A stretch of DNA of 6,504 nt from Altererythrobacter sp. (GTDB taxonomy: Bacteria; Pseudomonadota; Alphaproteobacteria; Sphingomonadales; Sphingomonadaceae). Shown here piece by piece: positions 1 to 5,718 of this stretch. Numbering within the stretch: the first letter of the stretch is position 1; every line of letters starts with the position of its first letter. Both the position numbers and the translations under genes were made by a program. The notes below the pieces were generated by a model. It had not been told where the DNA came from and made no database searches. It saw nothing but the letters and a program-made list of their open reading frames with translations. The DNA lies in the NCBI GenBank assembly GCA_011524425.1, contig WTKI01000296.1:1-6504 (forward strand), in the 5' to 3' direction.

Positions 1-427
1 CCACTAAAGCCGTTACCATAGCCTTAGCAACTACCTGGCCAGTTGCGCCGCCCGCATCGCGTTCAAACATTGCGACACGCAGAGACAGTGGCTGCTGGAC
101 ACCGCTCCATACCCTATTTCTCGCTTTGCGCCCGAACCCCGCTTTTACCCCATTAAATGTCCCGGTGCTGCTTGCGTTAATGCCGCTACTTTCTGGCGCA
201 TTCGAGACGATCACGAAGAAAATTTCGTTGGAGGAGGCCCCGTTTAGAAAGGAATCTGGGTTCAGCTTGACGCATTTGAAGCCGCTCAAATAGATGTTTT
301 GAATGTATTGGCGCTGAGACTGAGCCAATGCGGCAGGGGAAATCGCCGTCAGACAAAGCGCGGCAACTACCCAAACATATATAATTGCCTTTAGGCGATG
401 TTGCCAGTGTGAAGCTGCTTCAGTCAC
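1..427 (-). CDS. Secreted protein of unknown function, 3' end cut by the window edge
   Basis: A frame stays open from a GTG at 425-427 to the window edge, giving about 142 residues without a stop; the gene continues beyond position 1. No ATG or TTG precedes the signal peptide in this frame, so GTG is the only reasonable start, although no clear Shine-Dalgarno is visible. The N terminus is a good Sec signal peptide: a short region with His/Arg/Lys, a hydrophobic core (about residues 15-30) and an A-L-A cleavage site near residue 35, followed by Q-S-Q. The mature part alternates short hydrophobic and polar stretches (for example E-I-F-F-V-I-V-S-N-A-P), which suggests beta structure. I do not recognise the family. 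It begins 4 nt after the stop of the membrane-protein gene at 432-863, so the two are probably co-transcribed and translationally coupled. The product is likely periplasmic or exported. Confidence 0.65.
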   Translation of the reverse strand, partial: MTEAASHWQHRLKAIIYVWVVAALCLTAISPAALAQSQRQYIQNIYLSGFKCVKLNPDSFLNGASSNEIFFVIVSNAPESSGINASSTGTFNGVKAGFGRKARNRVWSGVQQPLSLRVAMFERDAGGATGQVVAKAMVTALV

Positions 428-431
428 TCGA

Positions 432-863
432 TCAGATCGGCCATTTGCGATGGCGCACCAGCCAAAAGGCACCAGCCGCGATAGCGCCAATGGGACCGAA
501 CATAGCGAAACCTTCCAACATTTCTGAGATGCTCCGGTCTTTTCCGGTGAACAATACAGGAATTGCGGCGAGCGCTCCTAAAACCAGAAAATACCACAGC
601 TTATCAAGCTTTGCGACTTCTGAAACTGCGATCCCGAGTGCGGCGACCGGCGCTGCAAAAACGGCGGCAAAGGCAGCATACACAGGAAAATATCCCGCCT
701 GATTAGCCAAATCGCCTATCGCTGTGCGTCCTTCGACCGGCGGGTCCCCGATAGACATTACAGCGCCAACTAAGAACAAGCCCAAAGCAGCGACAAAACA
801 TGCAATAATGTAACCGATCACTATTCGAGAAATAAGTGACGGAACATTGCTGAGGCTGGCCAT
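432..863 (-). CDS. Small four-helix integral membrane protein, unknown function
   Basis: This encodes 143 residues from an ATG at 861-863. I chose that start over an upstream TTG at 906-908 because AGGAG (870-874) sits 6 nt before the ATG, and because the extra residues look unlike the rest. Four hydrophobic segments are visible at about residues 13-36, 59-80, 88-106 and 120-136. The protein is rich in Ala, Gly and Val and ends in a basic tail (R-H-R-K-W-P-I), which should be cytoplasmic by the positive-inside rule. Loops are short; the one after helix 1 carries a G-D-P-P motif. No catalytic or transporter motif is recognisable, and I assign no family. It lies 4 nt upstream of the secreted-protein gene that runs off the left edge, so the two probably form an operon of envelope proteins. 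Confidence 0.75.
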   Translation of the reverse strand: MASLSNVPSLISRIVIGYIIACFVAALGLFLVGAVMSIGDPPVEGRTAIGDLANQAGYFPVYAAFAAVFAAPVAALGIAVSEVAKLDKLWYFLVLGALAAIPVLFTGKDRSISEMLEGFAMFGPIGAIAAGAFWLVRHRKWPI

Positions 864-869
864 GACGTT

Positions 870-874
870 CTCCT
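870..874 (-). promoter_or_regulatory. Ribosome binding site of the 432-863 membrane protein
   Basis: AGGAG on the minus strand lies 6 nt before the ATG at 861-863. It decides between that ATG and the TTG at 906-908, which has no comparable site. Confidence 0.7.
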
Positions 875-992
875 GCACCTGTAAAGATTGGACCTCAGCA
901 ACCCCCAAGCTCAGTCCACGATGATTTTAGGCATGCTAAGCCAAGCCGGACGTCGCGTGTATTCTGCAAACACCCCATATTTGATCGTGAAC

Positions 993-1018
993 AAAAAAGG
1001 GGGGCGTTGCACCCCCTT
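993..1018 (-). terminator. Rho-independent terminator after the lipoprotein gene
   Basis: Read on the minus strand, AAGGGGG pairs with CCCCCTT across an eight-base loop, and the second arm runs straight into a T tract of six. It starts about 29 nt after the stop of the ricin-domain lipoprotein gene (1047-1619) and in the right orientation to end it. It also separates that gene from the downstream membrane-protein pair, which therefore should have its own promoter between about 864 and 990. I could not pick a convincing -35/-10 pair there. Confidence 0.85.
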
Positions 1019-1046
1019 CGCAATAAGCAGTTAGTCGGTCATCGCC

Positions 1047-1619
1047 TTAAGGCGTGTCATCGGTCTTTCTTGTCCGCCAAACCTGGAAGGAGGCTTGCTC
1101 CTCTGAACATGTTTCAAGCGACAAGGCCTTGATCTGGTTTTCTGAACTTTTGCCTGTGCGAGTATCCTCACCCACCGTGAAGCACATCGTATCATCGGCA
1201 ACCGGGCGGATAGTGCCATCTTCGCCAAAGCTGACGTCCTGCGCTTCGCTATCATCGCATGCAGCGAGCGCGATTTCGCCGCCTTCAACCGCTACACATA
1301 CGTCATATTCCGGCATAAAAAGGGTATTCTGTGAAAACAGGTTGGCGTCGAAAATCTGGTCTGTGCCCAAGCTGCCATCGCGGCTGTAACAGGTGTGCCC
1401 CTGAAGACCATTTGCCGGATCGACATTCTCGCGGCCTCCGGCGATATCAAGGCAATACTCATTGGTGACCCCATCAAGTGGATCATTCAGCACGATTTCA
1501 ACCGCATCCGCATCAGCACTTTTCTCAGTCGGACTGGTGTCCGTTTCTGCGGTGCCTTCCGAGTCTGCACATCCAGCCAGCGTAATGAGCGCAGCAGCAG
1601 CAAAAAATTCCGTTTTCAT
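1047..1619 (-). CDS. Ricin-B-like beta-trefoil lipoprotein
   Basis: This encodes 190 residues from ATG, preceded by GGAGG at 8 nt. The N terminus is a lipoprotein signal: M-K-T, a hydrophobic stretch, and the lipobox L14-A-G-C17. Residue +2 is Ala, so the mature protein should be sorted to the outer membrane. An acidic, low-complexity linker (about 18-42) leads into a domain with three pseudo-repeats, each with a Cys pair: C56/C77, C108/C121 and C146/C171. Q-x-aromatic motifs follow the first and third pairs (Q88-I-F90, Q179-V-W181), with a degenerate Q127 in the second. This is the three-fold signature of ricin-type beta-trefoil lectin domains, which usually bind carbohydrates. The Cys pairs and QxW motifs are visible; sugar binding is only inferred, and the degenerate motifs make the ligand uncertain. 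The gene appears monocistronic, with a terminator 29 nt downstream. Confidence 0.85.
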   Translation of the reverse strand: MKTEFFAAAALITLAGCADSEGTAETDTSPTEKSADADAVEIVLNDPLDGVTNEYCLDIAGGRENVDPANGLQGHTCYSRDGSLGTDQIFDANLFSQNTLFMPEYDVCVAVEGGEIALAACDDSEAQDVSFGEDGTIRPVADDTMCFTVGEDTRTGKSSENQIKALSLETCSEEQASFQVWRTRKTDDTP

Positions 1620-1627
1620 CGTCTATT

Positions 1628-1632
1628 CCTCC
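1628..1632 (-). promoter_or_regulatory. Strong Shine-Dalgarno of the ricin-domain lipoprotein
   Basis: A perfect GGAGG, embedded in a longer purine run, sits 8 nt before the ATG at 1617-1619. It is the strongest ribosome binding site in the window, suggesting efficient translation of this lipoprotein. Confidence 0.75.
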
Positions 1633-1769
1633 CCCAAGTATCGTCACAGGACCAAGAGACCCTGCTACTAATAGACTTTGTTCGCCTAGTCGCGCGGGAA
1701 AGCAGAAATTTCGAGAGTTAGGTCCATAATCCAGACAAATGGAGCGCTTCTCGAAACATAGGCAAGGAC

Positions 1770-1789
1770 GCTTGAGCTGCTGTTCAAGC
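1770..1789 (-). other. Small hairpin overlapping the radical SAM stop codon
   Basis: The arms GCTTGA and TCAAGC (6 bp) flank an eight-base loop, and the TGA stop (1784-1786) lies inside the first arm when read on the minus strand. No T tract follows, so it is not a typical intrinsic terminator. The rest of the gap to the lipoprotein ATG (1620-1769) contains no supported gene and no promoter I can place with confidence, although the lipoprotein promoter is expected there. Confidence 0.35.
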
Positions 1790-2743
1790 AGAACAACTCG
1801 CACCACCCAGAACACAAAAGCGAGCGCAGTGTGGATGGTTGAGCTGAACCGATCTACTGGCCTCTGCGAGAGTTTGACCTAAGTCGAACTGGTCCTGATA
1901 AGGCAGCAGCGTGCAGGCCGCGACACGCGGTGTGAGCTCTCCCTTGCGTTTCACTACCATCCTGCTTGACGAACACATCATCGAGCGGGGATCAACGCTT
2001 AAGATATCCCAGCAGGCGGTTGTAATTTCCGGAATATCGGCATTCTCATCCATCTCAGGAAAGAGCACGAGTTGAACTGGATCGCTTGCGTCGATTGGCA
2101 AGTTCAGCTGACTGAATAGATCTCGATATCCTTGCCGCGCACTAGCATCATTTTCCGCTTCCAGATGTCTTCCTGCCACTGCAATGTCAAAGCCATGGCG
2201 TGCAAGCCATCCCAATCCGTCAATGGCCTTGTCCCAGCTCCGTCCGCGCTCGGCTTCATGCACGGCCTTAGTATAATGATCCAAGCTAACGCGGATTGTG
2301 AGACGCTCACGGCCTTCGAGCGTAAGCAGTGCCTCTTCGAACCGGCGCATAGGACGCATTGCGTTCGACAGCACCAGCACTTTGAAGCCGCGCCCCAGGC
2401 ACAGACGAAGTATCTCGATAATGTCAGGATTCATGAATGGCTCGCCGCCAGTAAATGCAATCTCGTCAGTCGGCATCGCCAACTCCGCAATCTCGTCGAG
2501 ATATGCGCGGACCTCTTCCAGAGATATATACACTAAGGCATCGTTGCGCGGCGAGCTTTCGATGTAACACGATTTGCAGGCAAGATTGCACAAGGTTCCA
2601 GTGTTGAACCAAAGCGTTTTCAAGCCTTCCATTTTTACAGAGGCGCGCTCTTCCCCTTTGGCGGTTAGCAACGGGTCGAGAAATTTTTCTGGCTCGATCG
2701 GAGCACTATCGGAAAGCGCGAAAGGCGAATTGACTGAGTTCAT
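1784..2743 (-). CDS. Radical SAM protein with SPASM-like C terminus, putative organoarsenical biosynthesis enzyme
   Basis: This encodes 319 residues from the ATG at 2741-2743; a GTG at 2759-2761 would add six residues, and neither start has a strong ribosome site. The radical SAM cluster motif C-x3-C-x2-C is at C52, C56 and C59, with the following aromatic Y60, and the SAM-binding G-G-E-P is at 99-102. After the partial TIM barrel, the C-terminal part has C257, then G268 and C277, then C306-x3-C310-x6-C317. This layout resembles SPASM/twitch domains that hold auxiliary Fe-S clusters. It diverges from arsM across a 119-nt intergenic region, and two transferase families linked to arsenosugar synthesis lie nearby. 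I infer that it acts on arsenic methylated by ArsM, as ArsS does when it transfers an adenosyl group. Its N-terminal motif region and tail do not resemble my recollection of canonical ArsS, so the reaction is not proven. A peptide-modifying SPASM enzyme is the main alternative. Confidence 0.85.
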   Translation of the reverse strand: MNSVNSPFALSDSAPIEPEKFLDPLLTAKGEERASVKMEGLKTLWFNTGTLCNLACKSCYIESSPRNDALVYISLEEVRAYLDEIAELAMPTDEIAFTGGEPFMNPDIIEILRLCLGRGFKVLVLSNAMRPMRRFEEALLTLEGRERLTIRVSLDHYTKAVHEAERGRSWDKAIDGLGWLARHGFDIAVAGRHLEAENDASARQGYRDLFSQLNLPIDASDPVQLVLFPEMDENADIPEITTACWDILSVDPRSMMCSSSRMVVKRKGELTPRVAACTLLPYQDQFDLGQTLAEASRSVQLNHPHCARFCVLGGASCSA

Positions 2744-2862
2744 GCTTAGACTTCGTTCCACCTTGCCGGTTGGTTACTCTGAGCTCTGGCCTCTCGGCTG
2801 TAACTTAATAAGCCAGTGTTGCGAACTAAAACGGGCAACGCGCAAGCATCAAGGGCAACACA
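2744..2862. promoter_or_regulatory. Divergent intergenic region between the radical SAM gene and arsM
   Basis: These 119 nt separate two divergent genes and must carry promoters for both. AT-rich stretches near 2800-2812 (around TAACTTAATA) could hold a -10 element for either strand, but no good -35/-10 pair can be fixed by eye. An inverted repeat GTTGC (2818-2822) / GCAAC (2835-2839), separated by 12 nt, lies 24 nt before the arsM start and could be an operator. An AAGG at 2851-2854 is a modest ribosome site for arsM. A shared control region would fit co-expression of the two enzymes. Confidence 0.45.
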
Positions 2863-3909
2863 ATGAACGTTGAAAACAGCCAAGAATATTACGGCCAGAT
2901 ACTCCAGGGCTCTGGCGACTTAAAAACCGATGCCTGCACAACCGCGGATGCGCCGCCTGCGCATGTGCTTGCAGCTCTTGCCAATGTGCACACGGAAGTA
3001 AAGGCACGCTATTATGGCTGCGGCCTTGTAGCGCCCTCTTCGATTGAAGGCGCACGAATTCTCGATCTCGGCTCCGGGTCCGGCCAAGATGCCTATGTGC
3101 TCGCGCAAATGGTTGGTTCTCAAGGAGAAGTGGTGGGCGTCGATGTGACGCCTGAACAACTTTCCATCGCGCGAGAGCACTTGGAATGGCATCGCGAACG
3201 CTTCGGCTATGAAACCAGCAATGTCAGCTTTGTCGAAGGCGATATCCAGCAGCTTGACCAGCTCGATCTCGAACCAAACTCGTTTGATATCATCATTTCA
3301 AACTGCGTGATCAACTTAACCGCTGATAAAGAACGCATTTTTCGGGCCGCGCACTCACTTTTGAAGCCCGGTGGCGAAATGTACTTCTCTGACGTCTACA
3401 GTGACAGACGGGTACCAGAAGTGCTCACAAAGGACCCTATCCTGCACGGAGAGTGCCTTTCAGGTGCGCTATATTGGGGCGACTTTCTAGCCTTAGCCAA
3501 AAAAGCCGGTTTTGCCGATCCAAGGCTTGTCAAAAACCGGCCGCTGGCAATCAATGATCGGACCATCGCAGCCAAGCTTGACGGCATCCGGTTCCAATCG
3601 GCCACAACCCGCTTATTCAAACTTGCAGGGCTGGAACCAGAGTGTGAAGATTATGGCCAGGCTGTAATCTATCGCGGAACTGTCCCGGGTGAAGAGCGCG
3701 TGTTTGTTCTGGACCAAGGCCATCAGATCGAAAAAGGGCGCGTTTTTCCAGTGTGCGGCAACAGCTGGAAGATGCTCGCGGAAACACGCTTCGCACCGCA
3801 TTTCGAATTCATCGGCGATTTCAGCCAGCATTTCGGGATCTTTGAAGGATGCGGAGGCAGCTTGCCTTTCGACGAAGTGAGCGACAACGAGCCAGCAACA
3901 TGCTGCTAA
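2863..3909 (+). CDS. arsM: Arsenite S-adenosylmethionine methyltransferase ArsM
   Basis: ArsM methylates trivalent arsenic using SAM, giving mono-, di- and sometimes trimethylated arsenicals in the cytoplasm. The 348-residue protein has the family's N-terminal Y-Y-G (9-11) and a second Y-Y-G-C at 50-53. The SAM-binding motif I is D-L-G-S-G-S-G at 68-74, with acidic D94 after strand 2 and G-D at 126-127. Four cysteines, C25, C53, C148 and C198, match the four conserved cysteines of the well-studied algal CmArsM (44, 72, 174, 224): the spacing is identical for the first pair (28) and the last pair (50). The C-terminal extension (about 270-348) contains the F-x-x-H-F-G-x-F segment typical of long ArsMs and ends in C-C. 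The ATG is preceded by AAGG at about 8 nt. It is first in a likely two-gene operon with the SDR 17 nt downstream. Divergence from the radical SAM gene suggests its product is used for a complex organoarsenical, though plain arsenic detoxification is possible. Confidence 0.95.
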   Translation: MNVENSQEYYGQILQGSGDLKTDACTTADAPPAHVLAALANVHTEVKARYYGCGLVAPSSIEGARILDLGSGSGQDAYVLAQMVGSQGEVVGVDVTPEQLSIAREHLEWHRERFGYETSNVSFVEGDIQQLDQLDLEPNSFDIIISNCVINLTADKERIFRAAHSLLKPGGEMYFSDVYSDRRVPEVLTKDPILHGECLSGALYWGDFLALAKKAGFADPRLVKNRPLAINDRTIAAKLDGIRFQSATTRLFKLAGLEPECEDYGQAVIYRGTVPGEERVFVLDQGHQIEKGRVFPVCGNSWKMLAETRFAPHFEFIGDFSQHFGIFEGCGGSLPFDEVSDNEPATCC

Positions 3910-3926
3910 GCTACGCTGCTTAAGCC

Positions 3927-4973
3927 ATGATCGTCTTCCTCACTGGTTCTGCGGGATTGCTGGGAGGCGTAATTGCTCAAACACTGACCCGGCGCGGCCA
4001 CAGCGTGCTTGCTCTGGTGCATCGAACGACTGAAATCAAAGGAAGCGACGGCTCAGTCTTGCCTGCATCTTCCTTCGATGGTGAACCACCCGTTCCTGGA
4101 GCAATCAAGACAGTCCAAGGAGATGTAAGCAAACCTCAGCTGGGTTTGAGCGATGCACGCTACCAACAGCTCCAAAACCATATTGAGTGCATGATCCATT
4201 GCGCCGCGCTGGTGAAGTTTGAGGCGCCATTCGAAGAACTTCGATCAATAAACGTCGGTGGCTCTATCCATGCCGCGCAATGCTTTCCCGATGCCCGCTT
4301 TATCCACGTCAGCACAGCCTATACTTGCGGGCTAAAGGACGGCCCAATTGACGAAGAACTCCATGCGCCAAACGGTCGATTTGCCAACGGTTACGAGCGT
4401 TCGAAGGCGATCGCTGAGATCGAGCTTCTGAAAACCCGGCCTGCTGCATTGGTTGTTCGCCCCAGCATCGTAGTTGGCGAACTAGAAAGCGGACAAATCA
4501 GCAGCTTTGATAGCATTTACCGCGCCTTCAAAGTTATCGCGGAAGGTAGGATTTCTTCAGTCCCGGTGGCGCCTGACGCAACGCTCAACTTTGTTCCGAT
4601 CGACTTTGTTGCAAAGGCATTGGCCACGCTCGCGGCTAAGCCAGACCTTGCACCTGCAATCGTGCATTTGACCGCAAAGGACGGATTTTCAGCGCAAGGT
4701 TTCTTGCGTCTGATCGGAAGCATTCCTGGTTTGGCAAGTCCGCAAATTGTCGAAGCTGAATCTCGCGACAAGGCGGAAGCGAGTTTCATGGACCGAATGG
4801 TCCAGCCCTATTGGTCCTACTTCACGCGTTCGCCCGAATTCAGCACGAAAACCCTATCGCGCATCACAGGGCTGTGTGCGCCAGAAATGGATGAAGCAGC
4901 GCTGCTTAGGCAAATCCGGTTTTGTGTCGAAGCTGGCTATATTCGGGTGCGCGAACCAAAGGCCATCGCATAA
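3927..4973 (+). CDS. Extended SDR-family NAD(P)-dependent reductase (NAD_binding_4-like)
   Basis: This encodes 348 residues beginning directly with a Rossmann fold. The dinucleotide motif T6-G-S-A-G-L-L-G13 is of the T-G-x-x-G-x-x-G type. G-D-V at 65-67 follows strand 3, H-C-A-A is at 91-94, and the catalytic residues are S129/T130, Y156 and K160 (Y-x-x-x-K). R-P-S at 178-180 is also typical of extended SDRs. The segment around H-V-S-T-A-Y resembles the NAD_binding_4 group, which includes fatty-acyl and thioester reductases, as well as sugar epimerase-like SDRs. The substrate cannot be read from the sequence. It begins 17 nt after arsM on the same strand without a clear Shine-Dalgarno, so it is probably translated from the arsM transcript. 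I infer a role in modifying the sugar or another carbon part of an organoarsenical. It converges with the glycosyltransferase gene with 16 nt between stops. Confidence 0.85.
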   Translation: MIVFLTGSAGLLGGVIAQTLTRRGHSVLALVHRTTEIKGSDGSVLPASSFDGEPPVPGAIKTVQGDVSKPQLGLSDARYQQLQNHIECMIHCAALVKFEAPFEELRSINVGGSIHAAQCFPDARFIHVSTAYTCGLKDGPIDEELHAPNGRFANGYERSKAIAEIELLKTRPAALVVRPSIVVGELESGQISSFDSIYRAFKVIAEGRISSVPVAPDATLNFVPIDFVAKALATLAAKPDLAPAIVHLTAKDGFSAQGFLRLIGSIPGLASPQIVEAESRDKAEASFMDRMVQPYWSYFTRSPEFSTKTLSRITGLCAPEMDEAALLRQIRFCVEAGYIRVREPKAIA

Positions 4974-4989
4974 AACCTAGCTTCTCGAA

Positions 4990-5718
4990 CTAGCGGATAT
5001 CCGGGTAATGCTCAGCCAGACCTTCACGAACTCCTACAGACCACATCAGGCCGACCTTGAGATAAGTGTAATTTGCTCTGAGGCTTCCCAATTCTGCAAT
5101 TCTGCGGTCAGAAGTCTTTACCCATCTGCGCACGACGCGGGTGCGACCTAGCCTGGCAAAATTGATGCATAACCCAGCTTCTTCCATAACCACCAAGCGT
5201 TCATCACAACCACCGATTGCGAGAAAGTCTTCGCGCCTGAAAAACATCGCGTGATCGCCAAACAGCAGCCTTACGCCGCGAAAGAAAAGGTGAGGACGCG
5301 TGATAAGAGGCGCGTACCAGGTCTTGATAAAGTTATGAAAAGTAGAGCCCCAGCGCGTTCCCTTGGGGCCCACGAGCTTCGGCAAAAAGCTCGCTAAAGC
5401 CGTATCTTTGTCTGCCATGGTTTCGCGGATCACAGAGACTGCATCGCGCGGCAATTCGCTATCTGCATGAAGCACGCAAATGATATCGCTGTTTGCCTTT
5501 GAAACGCCGAAATTGATCTGCGCGCCGCGTCCTTTGCGAGGCGAGCTATGCAAAGTCAGCTCGGCTTGCGCAGCGATTGACACAGTCGCATCTTCGCTCC
5601 CGCCATCGACCAGAATGATTTCATCAGGCTGAGGGTCCAGCAATCGAAGCGATGCGATTGTCTGCGGAAGCGCCGCTTCTTCATTAAAGGTAGGCATGAC
5701 AATAGCAACGCTGTTCAC
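4990..5718 (-). CDS. Family 2 glycosyltransferase, TIGR04283-type (arsenosugar-associated)
   Basis: This encodes 242 residues from a GTG at 5716-5718 that overlaps the upstream TGA (GTGA), with GGAG about 9 nt before it. An earlier in-frame start at 5763 would only add residues encoded inside the upstream gene. The GT-A fold begins at once: V-M-P-T-F-N-E-E (7-14), then V-D-G-G-S-E-D (37-43), K-G-R-G-A-Q (62-67), and H-A-D-S (84-87) in the place of the metal-binding D-x-D. A G-D-H-A-M-F-F segment and a K-T-S-D-R-R motif near the C terminus complete the TIGR04283 pattern. There is no membrane anchor. This family was first named as a radical SAM/selenodomain-associated transferase and is now annotated as arsenosugar biosynthesis. 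It probably transfers a sugar or sugar-like group; donor and acceptor are unknown. The usual M-E-D near residue 190 reads M-E-E here. Confidence 0.9.
   Translation of the reverse strand: MNSVAIVMPTFNEEAALPQTIASLRLLDPQPDEIILVDGGSEDATVSIAAQAELTLHSSPRKGRGAQINFGVSKANSDIICVLHADSELPRDAVSVIRETMADKDTALASFLPKLVGPKGTRWGSTFHNFIKTWYAPLITRPHLFFRGVRLLFGDHAMFFRREDFLAIGGCDERLVVMEEAGLCINFARLGRTRVVRRWVKTSDRRIAELGSLRANYTYLKVGLMWSVGVREGLAEHYPDIR

Noticed and set aside
186..374. Open frame on the minus strand beginning with TTG at 374
   Set aside because: It overlaps, in another frame, the longer frame from GTG 427 that has a signal peptide and stays open to the window edge.
927..939. Near-palindrome around GCATGC upstream of the membrane-protein gene
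   Set aside because: It is short and imperfect (one unpaired base), with no second copy, so there is no support for an operator beyond chance.
2132..2567. Plus-strand open frames opposite the radical SAM gene
   Set aside because: They lie entirely antisense to a gene with clear conserved motifs, and have no recognisable domain or ribosome site.
4977..4993. Inverted repeat CTAG...CTAG between the convergent SDR and glycosyltransferase genes, considered as a bidirectional terminator
   Set aside because: The stem is short and interrupted, and neither strand has a T tract after it.
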